From Astragalus membranaceus (taxonomy: Eukaryota > Streptophyta > Magnoliopsida > Fabales > Fabaceae), in the NCBI GenBank assembly GCA_039519185.1, contig CM076846.1:183381068-183445067 (forward strand): a stretch of 64,000 bases of DNA, given 5' to 3'. The notes under the pieces were generated by a model. That model had not been told where the DNA came from and searched no databases. It worked only from the letters and a program-made list of their open reading frames with translations. This document shows, in pieces, positions 11,884 to 23,790 of the stretch (positions are counted from its first letter, which is position 1; each line of letters begins with the position of its first letter). The position numbers and the translations under genes were made by a program.

Positions 11884-12039
11884 TGTTGAGTTAAGTTAGT
11901 TCAGTTAGAAATTGAAACTGATTAGTTAGCTTACTCAACAGAATCCAGTTGGTGTATAACTGTAATACCCGAGCTATATAATGCTCTCTTCAATAATAGA
12001 ATGATGTCATTTTTGCCATTCTTTGTGTTCAATCTTACA
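11884..12039 (+). mobile_element. Copia-B 3' LTR
   Basis: A purine tract (TAAGAGAGGGTA, 11872-11883) lies between the pol stop and a TG start at 11884 (TGTTGAGTTAAG). The LTR includes a TATA box (TATATAA, 11975-11981) and ends in CA at 12038-12039. The right flank has homology to the CBF upstream region, which independently supports 12039 as the insertion edge. At 156 bp it is short, but within the range of small Copia LTRs. No 5' LTR is present. Confidence 0.7.
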
Positions 12040-12550
12040 AAATTAAGGTCGATGGTTTCCAACTTATCCATACTAGCTAGATTGTTTCCTAGTACTACTG
12101 TTATAATGTTACTACTACTAGTCTACTACTACTACTTACCCTGGTGTTTCCCCTTACTACGAGTAGTTTGTTTTATCCTTCCTTAATTTGGTGAAACAAA
12201 TAACCTAGCTTTGCTAGTTACCACTTGCCTGACAGCTTTACAACCTTGTCACTCCTTTCACTTTCATAAAGGTAAATAGGTCCAAGGTTTATATGCACCT
12301 CAAGAAACAGGTCCAATACTGGACTGGACCCCTCGAGTATTACCCATTATCAAAGTTTTTTTTTTGAAGATACTGACTATCAAAGGTTAGCCTTATGTGA
12401 TTTTCTTTCCATAGCAGCACTCCAGAACCAGCGCGCGTTCTTGTCATCCTAATTTTCCCCTCCTTTCGATGTTTTAATTTAAGCACGTTTTATTATTCTA
12501 AGGAGAATTAGGTTCACCAATGAAGATTATACATTAAACTGTGATATATG
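12040..12550. other. Non-TE flank, paralogous to CBF upstream region
   Basis: No gene is seen. From 12040 to about 12285 the sequence aligns, with gaps, to 25269-25530, the region upstream of the CBF gene. Shared words include AACTTATCCAT, TTTCCTAGTA, TCAAACAAATA-like words and CACTTGCCTGACA. The rest (12285-12550) matches nothing I can place. Confidence 0.6.
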
Positions 12551-12809
12551 TGATAGAAGAGGGTAATTCTGTCATATAGGGATAAGTGGGGGGTATACTT
12601 GTCAATACACATTGCAAGTTAGTTAGAGATTTACTTTACTAATTGTAATTCAGTTTTTCGCAATTAATGAGAAGTGATTATATTCCTCTCTCCTTCGTTC
12701 TCTGAAACACCTTCATCTAACAAACTCTCTGAGTGCATAGTGTGGTGAGGTTGTGTGATTCAAGCTTCACAGCTTGATTTTTGCTTGATTCTTGATTCTA
12801 GTTCCAACA
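12551..12809 (+). mobile_element. Copia-C 5' LTR and adjacent primer site
   Basis: The 259-bp LTR starts TGATAGAAGAGGG and ends CCAACA at 12809. The primer site TGGTATCAGAGC (initiator-Met type) follows at 12812-12823. The start is confirmed by the 3' LTR stub at 19376-19420, which agrees over its 45 bases except for one substitution. The final 100 bases are pyrimidine-rich and would hold the transcription start. Confidence 0.88.
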
Positions 12810-12840
12810 ATTGGTATCAGAGCTTGATCGAGGCTGGGAT

Positions 12841-12985
12841 CGGGAAACACGAGTGGATTTGTGAGGTGTTGATCTTCGATTTCGGGAAACACGAGTGGAT
12901 TTGTGAGGTGTTGATCTTCGATTTTGGGAAACACGAGTGGATTTGTGAGGTGTTGATCTTCGATTTCGGGAAACACGAGTGCGAG
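12841..12985 (+). repeat. 42-bp tandem repeat in Copia-C leader
   Basis: Three full 42-bp units begin at 12841, 12883 and 12925 and a partial unit begins at 12967. They differ by a single C/T (12925). The unit is a multiple of three, so an open frame of repeated GKHEWICEVLIFDF arises. It lies between the primer site and the gag ATG at 13034 and is probably untranslated leader. Confidence 0.92.
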
Positions 12986-13033
12986 TGAGTGTTCGACGAT
13001 AATCCATTGAATCGAACACAAAATCGAGTGAAA

Positions 13034-15521
13034 ATGAAGGTGAGCACGAACGGAGGGAATTTCGCTGCGCAATTACCAATTCTTAATGGAAAAAACTGGG
13101 AGCGTTGGAACATTCAGATGAAAGCGCTGTTCGACTATCAAGATGTGATGTAAGTCGTGAGAAATGGCATTCCAGCAGAACCTGAAGCACATGCAACCGA
13201 GGCGGTGCGAACGGCGTACAAGGACACTAAGAAGAAGGATTCGAAGACAATCTTCTTCCTGCATCAAAGGGTAGATGATGCGAACTTCAATTTGATCTCG
13301 AAGGTGACAACAGCGGAGCAAGCGTGGGACAAACTCGAGAAATGCTACGCCGGTGGTGATCAGATCAAGAGAGCGAAGCTACAAGTTCTGCAGAGACAGT
13401 TTGACACTATGATGATGGAGGAGAATGAGAAGATCTCTGACTTCTTCGCAAGAGTGAAGGTAGTCACAAACCAGATGGCTACACAAGGTGAGCCACTAAC
13501 TGATGGAAAGATCTGTGAAAAAATTACACGTTCTTTGTTAGAAAAATATGATTACATTGTGTGTGCAATTGAAGAATCGAAAGATGTAACTAAAATGAGT
13601 ATTGAAGAATTGCAAAGTTCACTAGAAGCTAGGGAAGTAAGACTACTTGAAAGAGGCAAACAAAAAAGTACTGAGCAAGTTCTGTTTGCTCAATCAAATC
13701 CTAGAAATGTTGGTGAAAACAGTAGAGGTGGAGGAATTAGAGGAAGAGGACGTGGTAGGAACAATAGAGGAAGAGGTGCCTATGTTCCTAATGGTGGAAG
13801 AGGCCAAACTGATAACAGATCTAATCAACCACAGAGAGGTAGAGGCAGAGGAAATTTTAGAGGTCACAACAGTGCTAGAAGTAGAGGAGGAAGGAAGAGA
13901 TTTGATAAACAGAACATTCAGTGTTATAATTGTGATAGGTGGGGACATTTTGCAGATGAGTGCTATGCAAAGAAGGAATCCCAAGGTGATGAGGCAAACC
14001 TTGCCAAAGGAGATGATGATGAGAATGAGCTTATGATGCTCATGGTGACTACAACAGATGAGAAGTGTACAATTGAGGAGTGGTATCTTGATACAGGATG
14101 TAGCACTCACATGACTGGCCACAAAGAGTGGCTTGTGAATTTTGATGACTCAAAGAAAAATAAGATCAAGTTTACTGATGGAAGGACCATAAATTCAAAA
14201 GGTAGTGGAGATGTGATGATCAGAATGCAAGATGGAACAATGTTATGCATCACTGATGTGTTATATGTGCCTGGAATGAGGAGTAACTTGCTGAGTTTGG
14301 GACAGTTCTTAGAGAAAGGGTATTCAGTGACTATGGAAGAAAAAAGACTGAAGTTGTTTGACTGTTACAACAAGAATATAGTGATCTTTGATGTTCCTTT
14401 CTCAAGGAACAGAACATTCAAGGCAAACCTTGAAGCATTAGAGCAGCAATGCCTAGCTGCAGCAGTGGACAAAGATGAATGGGTGTGGCAGCACAGGTAT
14501 GGTCACTTGAACTTTAGAGACTTACATGATTTGAATAGCTTCAGTATGGTTAAAAGAAAGCCCCAAATTAACATACCTAATGAACTATGTAAGAATTGTG
14601 TTGAGTCAAAACAACATAGAGGTCCTTTCAAGAAGTTTGTTGAAACTAAAGATAAAGAAAAACTTGAAGTGGTTTATTCTGATGTGTGTGGCCCTATGCA
14701 GTGTGAATCCTTTGGTGAAGGCAAATATTTTGTATCATTTATAGATGATTTCACTAGGAAGATGTGGGTATATATATTGAAAAGAAAGAATGAAGTGTTA
14801 AGGGTGTTTAAGAAAATTAAAAGAATGGTTGAGAGACAAACTGGACCTATGATGAAAATTATAGTAACTGATAGTGGTGGAGAATATGTCAACAATGAGT
14901 TCAATAATTTCTGTGAATTGGAAGGCATAGTGCATGATGTGACCTCTCCATATACTCCTCAGCACAATGGTGCAACTGAGAGAAGAAAAAGAACAATGAT
15001 GAATATGGTGAGATGTATGCTCAAGGGTAAGAATTTACCAAAATTCCTTTGGGCAGAGGCTGTCTCTACAACAGTATTTGTTCTTAACAGGAGTCCAACT
15101 AAGAGACTTTCAAAGATCACTCCAGAAGAAGCATGGTCAGGGAACAAACATGTGGTGAGTTACTTCAAAAATTTTGGCTCAGTTTGTTATAAGCATGTTC
15201 ATGACCAACTAAGAAAGAAATTGGACAGCAAAGGTGAAGTAATGATATTGTTGGGTTATCATTCAACTAGTGGTTATACAATGTATAATCCAACTACCAA
15301 AGAAGTTGTAGTGAGCAGAGATGTGATTGTTGATGAATCTAAGAGCTGGAATTAGGACAAGGAAACTGAAGAAGAGCCTACAAGAGTTATGATTAAGGCA
15401 TCAGCAAGTGATACATTAACTGAAACAATTCCTACTACTATAGTTACTAATGATGCAGCTGATATTGAGCAAGATAAGAGTGGAAGGCCACAGAGAACTA
15501 GACAAATGTCTAGTAGACTGC
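13034..15521 (+). pseudogene. Copia-C gag-pol, 5' part (Gag, PR, IN)
   Basis: The polyprotein starts at ATG 13034 (MKVSTNGGNFAAQLPILNG). It is stopped at codon 40 by TAA 13151-13153 and is then open to TAG 15353. Order: UBN2-type Gag, an Arg/Gly-rich linker, a zinc knuckle CYNCDRWGHFADEC, protease WYLDTGCSTHMTG, GAG-pre-integrase HRYGHLNFRDLHDL, and an integrase core with the Asp, Asp, Glu motifs in VYSDVCGPM, TDSGGEY and NGATERRKRT. After the TAG the frame still reads toward reverse transcriptase until a solo LTR interrupts at 15522. The coding part is better preserved than in Copia-B, which suggests a younger element, but two nonsense codons and the deletions downstream make it dead. Confidence 0.93.
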
Positions 15522-17709
15522 TGTAGCGACCGAAAAATCTGGGAAAGGGATTCTTCGAAGTTTACAATGAAGCCGCCACCAATATTTTATTACTTAAGGA
15601 AAACATTGAAAAAAAACCTTTTTGGACGGATAAGGGTCATTGAGACCAGAGTTGGGTTAGGGAGTCGGTTATGCTTGGGGAAGGTGTTAGCACCACACGC
15701 CATCCTTCCTAAGGAAGGTTACCTAATTAGTTGTATAAAATAATGTTAATTTTGAAAATATTTATTTTACCCTTTTATTATGAATTAAAAGAAAAAAGAA
15801 AGACTTAATAAAATTATTTATTTTTTGTGCTTAACAGGAGTGGGAACCCCGCTCCTACGTATCTCTAGGTGCGATGAAGAAATCAAAGCTACGTAGTTCT
15901 TGGGTAGAAAAAGTTTGTGTGTTGGTGTTTTTTTAATGAATATTTTCTTATTATTTTTTTAGGGATTTTAGGGCTCTTGAGTTGTACAGCTCATTCATCC
16001 TAAAAAGCTGATTAACCCGGTTGTACAACCGATTTAATCCCCTATATTTTGAAAGTTGAGTTTTCGTTCAAAGGAAAAAAACTTGTATGTTTTCTTTGTT
16101 TTTGAAAATTATTTGTTAATTTTTATAAGGGTTTTAGGGCTCTTGAGCTGTACTGCTCATTTGTTCTAAAACGCAGATTAATCCGATTGTACAATCGTCT
16201 TAATCCCCTATTTGAGAAACAATGAAAAAAAGTTGTTGAAAAAGAAAACAAAGTGGGTGGCAAAATGAGAAAAAAATGTGCAACTAGCAGCAACCCAGTT
16301 TTCATTCTCTGGCCTTCTGGGCTGATGGCCTGCAAAACAAAGCCTTATGAGCAGGGTGCTGAATTACTAAAACAGAGGGGGTGTGACAACAAATTTGAAC
16401 ATAAAAATAAAAAAGGTGCTGTACTACTAAAACATATGGGGTGTAAGAATGAATCTGAATTTAAAAAAAAATAAGAACAAAATGGAGCTGTAATACTAAA
16501 ACAGAGGGCGTCCAAATAGTAAAAACAAATAGATTTTAAAAAAGTGGTTAATACATTTAATAAAATAAAATAACAAAAATGGGAGGGCTTCACAATGCAT
16601 ACAAAGGGAGTAAAATAAAGGAATCAGCTTTTCATTTATTTTCCTTTTTTTTTATTATAAAATCTGATTATTGAATAATAACAAAAATAAATGCAAATAA
16701 AAGTGGTATATAACCAAATATTAGGATTTGGGAAACCCTATTTTCAAAAAACCTGTGCAGCCACTTCCATGGAGAGATGAAGAGAACCACTCGGCCATGG
16801 CAGCAAGCTGGAGAGAGAACCAGATCCAGAGAGAGAGAGAGAAACGAGATTGAGATGAAGGAGGAGAGGATAGGGTCGCGATGGAGGGGTTGACCGCGGC
16901 GGAGCTCGCGGTGGTGATAACACCGGCGTCGGTTGCGACGCGGTGGAGATGTCGCCGGCGGTGGTTGTGACGCGGTGGTGGTGATGTGCAGGTTATATCT
17001 TTTCCTATATCTCTGACCTCTCAAACTATTCTCTTTTCATTTTTGGCCTCTGTCTCTTCTATTTAGTGGTACTATGTATATTGGTGTTGGTTTGAGCTTT
17101 GTCCGGAAGGGATTTTATAAATATGGTGTCGTGGGCAGGAGGGTTTCTGGGATGATGAAGGGCTTAACAGTTCTACATTTTTCTTGATTTCTATCAATCT
17201 TATTATTCCTCTCTATTCTCTCTCAATTTTCTACTATCTTGTTCCTCAGAATCGTTCTCCCCCCCCCCCTCTCTTTGTTCTTCTCTCTTTGTTCCTCAGA
17301 ACCCTTTGAAAATGTTGTGCGGGCTGTGTTTCTTGACAGGCCGGCGCTAGATGCCAAATTGTTTATTGTACCTGTATTGGTATAGTGGCGTGGGAGTAGG
17401 CCTGCTGTGGTTGCAGAGGCATGGGAAGACAGTTGTGGAGACAAGGCTTGGTTGGACCTAAATTGGTAAAAAGCAAAAGAAAACCACTACTTGTAGCCAC
17501 ATGCCATGCGCGCATACTGATATTCTTTTTGTACTATTTTTAATTTTTTGTAATTATTGTAACTCTATTAATAATTTGTAAAAAAAAGAATGTGACTCTA
17601 TTTTAGTTTATTTGTTACATTTCTAATATTTTACATAAACACAAAGTTTAACACAATTTTCTTTTTTTAAAAAAAAATCTAATTAGCCGGACAAAATTAG
17701 GGTATAACA
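15522..17709 (-). mobile_element. Ogre-type solo LTR inside Copia-C pol
   Basis: The 2188-bp sequence has the same ends as the LTR at 5776-8040 (TGTAGCGACCG ... CGGACAAAATTAGGGTATAACA in plus orientation), a similar length, and the same GA-rich and GGCGG-rich middle. Copia-C pol stops at the left edge and resumes at the right (GATTATGATCTC, the DYDL motif before reverse transcriptase). No primer site or internal sequence adjoins it, so it is a solo LTR. The flanks ACTGC and GCTGT are not a perfect 5-bp duplication. Open frames inside are not credible genes. Confidence 0.85.
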
Positions 17710-19230
17710 GCTGTAGGATTATGATCTCATTCTAGACTTAGCAATAGGGGCATATGGTGAGCTGCTGCATTTACCTCTATTTGCTGGGTCAGAACCAGTG
17801 AGCCTAGAAGAGGCTATGCTAGATACCAAATGGATTAGTGCTATGAAAGAAGAGGTGGGGGCAATAGAGAAAAACAAAACATGGCAACTGGTGTCATTAC
17901 CTGAGAAAAAGAAACCTATAGCAGTGAAATGGGTTTACAAAGTGAAAGTAAATCACATTGGTGAAATTTTAAAGTACAAAGCCAGGTTAGTGGCTAAAGG
18001 GTTCTTGCAGAAAGCTGGAGTAGATTTTAATGAAGTATTTGCACCAGAGAGGGTGGTCTATGCACCACATGGATGTGAAATCGGCCTTCCTCAATGGTGG
18101 CCTAGATGAAGAAGTGTATGTGTGTCAACCAATTTATTTTGAAGTGAAAGGAAGTGAAGGGAAAGTGTATAGATTGAACAAAGCCTTGTATGGCTTGAAA
18201 CAAGCTCCGAGAGCTTTGAACAAGAGAATAGATGGTTTTTTATTGAAGCTTGGCTTTCTTAAATGTACAACTGAACATGGTGTGTACATTAAGAACAATG
18301 ATGTTGCTGGAATGAAAAAGAAATTGCTCAGTTTAAAGGAGAGACGATGAAAGAATTTGAAATGACAGACTTGGGTTTAATTTCCTACTTCCTGGGAATT
18401 GAATTCAAGAAGACAAGTGATGGAATGACATGCATCAAGAGAAATATCCAAGGGATGTGCTGAGAAGGTTCAGAATGACTGACTGCAATTCTACAGACAC
18501 ACCTACTGCTACTGGTGTGACCTTAGTGAAGGATGCAAATGAAGAAGAGATAGATGCAACACTTTATAGACGAATGATGGGATCATTGAGATACCTCTGC
18601 TGCACAAGGCTTGATCTGTCATATGTTGTTGGATTGATCAGGTACATGGAAAGCACAAGACTATCTCATTTCCTTGCTGCACAGAGGATAATGAGGTATG
18701 TGAAAGGCACACTTGACTGTGGAATTCTGTTTCCAAATGACTGTGATGGAGAGAAGAGTACCATTCTGGGTTACAGTGACTCGGATTGGTGTGGGGATAA
18801 GAATGATCGCAAGACAACAGAAAGCTATGTATTTTTCTATGGAAGCGCCCCTCATGGAGCTCTAAGAAGGAACAAGTGGTTGCTCTGTCCTCATGTGAGG
18901 CTGAGTACATTGCTGCTGCAATGGCAGCATGTCAAGCCCGGTGACTTGACAACATTCTTGGTGAACAGAAAGTGAAAGAGAAGGGAGCCATCACCTTGAT
19001 GGTAGATAACAAATCTGCTATTAACTTAGCAAAACATTCAATTGCTCATGGTAGGAGAAAACACATCAAAACTCGGTTTCATTTCCTTAGGGAACAAGTG
19101 ACTAATGGGAAGCTAAGTGTGGATTATTTTTCGAACTGCTATGCAAGTAGCAGACATTTTTACCAAGCCACTGAAGATAGAGCAGTTCAAGGTGCTAAGG
19201 GACAAGCTTGGAGTGACTAAAGTGATGTGA
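17710..19230 (+). pseudogene. Copia-C pol, 3' part (RT with deletions, RNase H)
   Basis: This continues the polyprotein of 13034-15521 after the solo LTR. It holds RT motifs (KWVYKVKVN, YKARLVAKGF, DVKSAFLNGG, ALYGLKQAPRA) and RNase H motifs (GYSDSDWCGD, DNKSAINLAKH, KHIKTRFHFLRE), and ends in KPLKIEQFKVLRDKLG with TGA at 19228-19230. RT has two small deletions: one near 18046 (after EVFAP) and one near 18302 that removes the YVDD catalytic motif. A further frameshift lies near 18845. RT is therefore non-functional regardless of the stop codons. Confidence 0.9.
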
Positions 19231-19375
19231 TGAACTGTGCAAAGTCTGCACTAGTGTCTATGTGGTGCTATGAACAAGTGTTGTTGCACTGAGTCTGTAT
19301 TGTGTTTATATTAAGTTTGTATTTTCTTTCTGCAGTTAGATGACAGGTACAGAATTAAATGAGAGTGATAGAAGA

Positions 19376-19420
19376 GGGTAATTCTGTCATATAGAGATAA
19401 GTGGGGGGTATACTTGTCAA
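19376..19420 (+). mobile_element. Copia-C 3' LTR stub
   Basis: These 45 bases equal the first 45 bases of the 5' LTR (12551-12595) with one substitution. The match stops abruptly after CTTGTCAA, so the rest of the 3' LTR was deleted. Confidence 0.9.
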
Positions 19421-20054
19421 AGAAAGGGCATGAAGAAATTTGAGCGTGTCATTCGCAAGCTGGCGCTCATCGCCGCTGTTGTGTTTGAATCAAATCTGAG
19501 TAGGTGATTGACTGAGGGTATGATGCTGAACTTTTTACCTGCATTTTTTACTGATACGATGGTGTGACTGCAGCAAATGAGTATACTAATGTTCATGACA
19601 GCAGGGGGAAATTAATGGGGGCTGGTTTGTTGGAGATGGTGTCAGTGTTTGTTTATTTAATTTGTAACATCCTTTACATGTTAGAGCTAAAGGCACAGGG
19701 AAGCAAACTCATAGGTACTGCGTTACAGTACGGTGGATCATGCATAATTAATTCATTAGAATGGCTTGCTGCTGTTGTGGCTAATTAAGTGAGCTTGTTC
19801 AAGCGCCTATCTCAAGAATTCATCTATTCAATTGTGCTCATTCAAGTGTCTGATCAAGTGGAGAAATGCAGCTAGTGCTTTACGGTAGTAAGATGGAAGG
19901 GGTTGTTCTTGCTCTTGATCAAAAGGACGTGATGGTCAAATTTTCCTCACTGGGTTTTGGCCCTTTAAGGTTTTAATGAGGCCCATTTATTTGTAACGGG
20001 TTGGAGCACCCATTGTACTCCCTTTAATAAAATTTCTTTGCTTATAAAAAAAAA
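19421..20054 (+). other. Unassigned sequence ending in a LINE-like poly-A tail
   Basis: No recognisable gene. The last 200 bases (GGCCC..TTTAATGAGGCCC, GGGTTGGAGCACCC, TTAATAAAATTTC, then nine A at 20046-20054) look like the 3' end of a plant L1-type LINE, with an AATAAA-like signal just before the A run. The 5' limit and a target duplication could not be set. Confidence 0.4.
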
Positions 20055-21109
20055 GCAAATTCATTTTATGATTATGAATTCAGATGATGTAGGCCACACC
20101 TTATTCTCTCCTTAGTTGCTCAAGAGAAAAAAAGATCCTTAATAAAAGTTAAAACAAGAGAAATTAAATAGTTTGAAGTTTGAACAATGATTCAGTGCTG
20201 GCAATGTATCCATGCCTGAGGATTTAATATAAACATAACCTATAATCACCATGTGTCTAACCACAAAAACTCCCAGCAATGAATACCACTCCCAGTATAC
20301 CCATGCCAGAAGAATCACTATGTCAAAACAGCATCATAATCTAACTTGCAATATTTGATATATCGTATAGGAAAACAGGGAAGATTCGTACTTTTATTTT
20401 CAAATAGTGATGAATCCAATTTCTATGTGTTCATATTCATATACCATAAACTAAGCGCAATGTAAGGGAAATTCTGAAATATAAAATAAAATTTCAACCA
20501 AGTCAAACCACTAACGATGTCGCTTAGTTGAAGAGAAAAAATGTTTTTTATGTTTCTTTAATTTGTCTTACATGAAATACACAGTAAAGATAAAACAGTT
20601 CAGCAGTGAATTGTTTAGATAATCTCAATAACGTAATTCAATTTATGCTTAAAACTTAAATTCTTTCAATCACACAAGCTGCTTCTTCAGTCAGAGTACT
20701 CCAATCTTTTCGAGTTCAAGTTTCAATGTAAATTTGTGTTGGTGAAAGTTGAACTCCTCTAGATTTTTTTTGTTAGAACAAAACTGTGTGAAAGTGTGTT
20801 AGTTACACACTAAGCTTCATTGAATCAGTTACAATGTGAACTGAACTAATGGTTCATTAACCAGCAAGCAAAGGACTGGGCCAGGTCCATAATACAGGGC
20901 CCATTTACTAACTACACACCAATGCAGCTTTGATACAGGACCTATTACAATGCTTCTAACATTTTTGTCTAACATCGATAACAAGAATATCAACCATCCT
21001 ATTTGTAGTAAGGAATTAATTAAAAAGTACTTAAAGAGACAAACCATCTCATGAATTAATCTAGGGAAGATTCTTGATTCCCATGCACTATTACCTCATA
21101 TTTTGTGCA
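20055..21109. other. Intergenic, no gene seen
   Basis: AT-rich sequence with no coding signal and no element ends that I can support. The part at 20760-20985 has the style of a decayed retrotransposon LTR but no partner copy in the window. Confidence 0.5.
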
Positions 21110-21335
21110 ATTTCTGTTGTTCATGACACTTATTTCCTGAAACCAATGAATAAGAAAAGTCAATAATAGGATTAACTGCATTCAACAAGTATGAATTCTC
21201 CATCTGGCATATCCCACACATCTAGAATGTATGCATTACCTCTAGTTCTCTTTTCACTTAAATCATGTGTTGATGTAATAATATCAATGGAATTGCAAAT
21301 AAAATTTAGTTTACGACCGTACCTCTGCGGTTCTT
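21110..21335 (-). pseudogene. Possible CACTA ORF (Transposase_24-like) relic
   Basis: On the minus strand a short frame reads KRTRGNAYILDVWDMPDGEF. It resembles the plant En/Spm Transposase_24 start (RGPT...DVW.MP.GE..VV..N). Downstream, AG/GT-bounded sequence (TTTCAG at about 21138 and GTAATA at about 21094) could be a further mini-exon. This is a family resemblance recalled from memory over about 50 residues. It may be coincidental. Confidence 0.3.
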
Positions 21336-23103
21336 TTTTTTTGTTGACAAAAGTACCTCTGCCGGTTCTTAAAACTAATAGTTTGGAATTCTTAAAACAA
21401 TGTATATTCAGAAATGTTATTTGAATAAAAAAGCGTACTAAAATAAAAATACGTATGGAATACAAATATTTTTTTTATTTTAAATTAAACATATTATATA
21501 CATATAACACTGAACTTAATTTAAAACAAAAAATAAATGTATATGTGTATTCTCTCTGTATCTCATACGCATTCATATTTTGATACATTTTAGTACACTT
21601 TTTTGGTCCAAATAATATTTGTCATGTATATTTGGCCTTTGCATGTTGCTGGGTGAGTGATATAATTATGTTACATTGAGCAAGTATGATTTATAAAAAC
21701 ATAGAACTGAGCTTATAGGTAATAGTAATAGATAGAATATTGTTATCTTTTGCCTTGCAGTATGATTGACACTAATATTAAGCATTTAATCACCAAGTTA
21801 TAAGGAACTGTTTTAATCGCTGCTGGTTCAAATTGTGGAGTAATTATATACTACTAACCTTCCTCAAAGTTAGCACATATTACACTGGAACACTTTTTGT
21901 TTGGATTAATATTGCATTGCATCTACTATCCCCTCCTTTGTTATGTGCAATTCATTAATTAAATAAAGAAAAGTATCATACAGTGTAAGAGCAATGGAAA
22001 AAGTAGGCTAGCTATGTTTCCATGTCTACTACAAACCATTGCTTTGAAAGCTTGGTTTTTCTGACCAACCTTGGAAGAAGACTCAGTACTGAAACAAGCT
22101 GTGCAAGTGGAGCAATTTTTCTGCACCTGCTTGAAGACCACAAGCATCTGAGTTATTATGTCACACTTGCACCTTTTCTTATATGCCTTAATTGCCTAAG
22201 AATCTGTCTCATTTTCATTGGCAGATTTTGCTTCATTTTGGAAAATTTGACTATGTGTATTTGTTGGAACTAGTTTTATCTTAAGCCTTGTTTTCTTTTG
22301 AGCAATAATTTCTCTTTTGCCTTTGCAAAAAGAAAAAATCCCCTACTAATTTCTACCTCTTCGGAAAAACCCCAAGTCATATAGTGGATCGATATAATTT
22401 GACTTAAAAAAAAGTTTATAAATAACAAACATTTCTCACTTTACAAGTCGATTTTTTTTAGGATTAAGTTAGTTTCAACTCAAATTCTAAAATTTTAAGG
22501 AGAGGTTAACCCCTTAAATGTATCTCAGATATCTCGAAGAATTAGTCTCTATAACCTGTCGTGAAAAAACTATATATTCTAGATCCATCGAACCACTTAT
22601 CATTATTATTCATGCAACAAACTCAAAAATATTGGACATGAGAGGTGGTGTATTAGGAAAAACTCAGACCCCACGTCATATATAACATGGTCTAAAACCA
22701 AAAATCTAAGAATGGGAGTGACCATGTTAAGCAAAAAGATGTCTTACTACATCATGAGAGAGACAATCATGACAGCAAAAATTATGCATACACAAAAGCA
22801 GAACCCAATCAAAATCAAAGCAGAACCGAATGATATAAAATTATAAACTACCTAATCCCCCCAAAACCAGAAATCATGAGAGAGACAATAATCAAATGAA
22901 GTAGCACAACTATAGTAGCATCATGACTTTCCCACCGATCGAGTAACAGCATATTTTTTGGACCACAGACTTACCCATATATACCTAGACTATTATTGCG
23001 TTTACTGTCTTTAAATATAGATACTTGTATATGATTAATTAATGACTAATACGAGACTTGAGTCTCATTTGTTCTTAAAATAATGAATATGACCTCTTAT
23101 ATA
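21336..23103. other. Intergenic, no gene seen
   Basis: AT-rich, with many A and T runs. A stretch around 22435-22560 (ACAAGTCGATTTTTTTTAGG, AAATTCTAAAATTTTAAGG) resembles common legume repeat ends, but I cannot assign it. No open frame is persuasive. Confidence 0.5.
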
Positions 23104-23254
23104 CTACTTTCAATCCACTTTATAATAAGAAAAAAAATGTAGTTTTAGGTTTATTGAATAACTGATATATCCGATCTATAATATAAATTAGATACATCAG
23201 TTATTCGATAAACTTAAAACTAGATTTTTCTCTTATAAAATGAACCGAATGTAG
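23104..23254. mobile_element. Stowaway-like MITE
   Basis: This is a near-perfect 151-bp palindrome. The left arm (CTACTTTCAATCCACTTTAT, TAATAAG, AATAACTGAT) pairs with the right arm through a short AT-rich centre near 23180. TA dinucleotides flank both ends (23102-23103 and 23255-23256), as expected for a Tc1/mariner-derived Stowaway MITE. It has no coding capacity. Confidence 0.8.
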
Positions 23255-23440
23255 TATTATTCATTTTGTTAACTATTAAGTAATGTGAGACTTTTGACAC
23301 TTGAAATATCCAACAACATCAAAGAGTACATGTATAATCCCAAGATGACCAAATACAAAATGGAAGGGAGAGGGAAATTCACCTGTGCTATACAAAGGGA
23401 TCCAATACATACGGCAATATCACCAGCAACTACTAGCCCT
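23255..23440. other. Short spacer between MITE and LINE tail
   Basis: No gene. It joins the MITE to the poly-T start of the LINE fragment. AG-rich sequence near 23360-23390 gives an open frame without family resemblance. Confidence 0.4.
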
Positions 23441-23790
23441 TTAATTTTTTTGACAAGAAAAGACTCATCTCATTTCATTAATAACAATAGGTTCTAGGTT
23501 GACATAAACTCATAAACAGTGGAACTAGCTCGCAAGAGCGTGAGCCACACGATTAGCTTGTCTCCGAATATAACTAACCTTTAATATTACAATAAGAAAC
23601 TAACGTGCCAAACTCCGTATTAGTGCTGATATCTTCTTGCACTCTATTAACCACCAATAAGCAATCCAGTTCTGTGAAGACCGAAGGTAGACCCAAGTCC
23701 GTAACCCAGAGAATAGCTTCTCAAAGTCTCATTGCATTCGCTTCCTGTGTCGCTTCTTGTGGTGTGGGTACTGGGTAGTCCTATAATAGA
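23441..23790 (-). pseudogene. 5'-truncated L1-type LINE, RNase H-like end
   Basis: On the minus strand it encodes broken pieces of the plant LINE RNase H (RVT_3) domain: EANAMRL then EAILWVTDLGLPSVFTELDC, LLVVNRVQEDI and RRQANRVAHALARAS, the usual conserved end. It runs into TTATTAATGAAATGAGATGA and a poly-A (T run at 23441-23447 on plus), the 3' end of a LINE. The 5' part is missing. Stops and a frame change show that it is old. Confidence 0.75.

Noticed and set aside
12755..12988. Small protein with repeated GKHEWICEVLIFDF
   Set aside because: It spans the LTR end, primer site and leader repeats of Copia-C. The gag start at 13034 is elsewhere, so the frame is a by-product of a 42-bp repeat.
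19564..19788. 74-codon frame with a hydrophobic segment
   Set aside because: No family resemblance and no promoter or codon pattern. It lies in unassigned sequence before a LINE-like tail.
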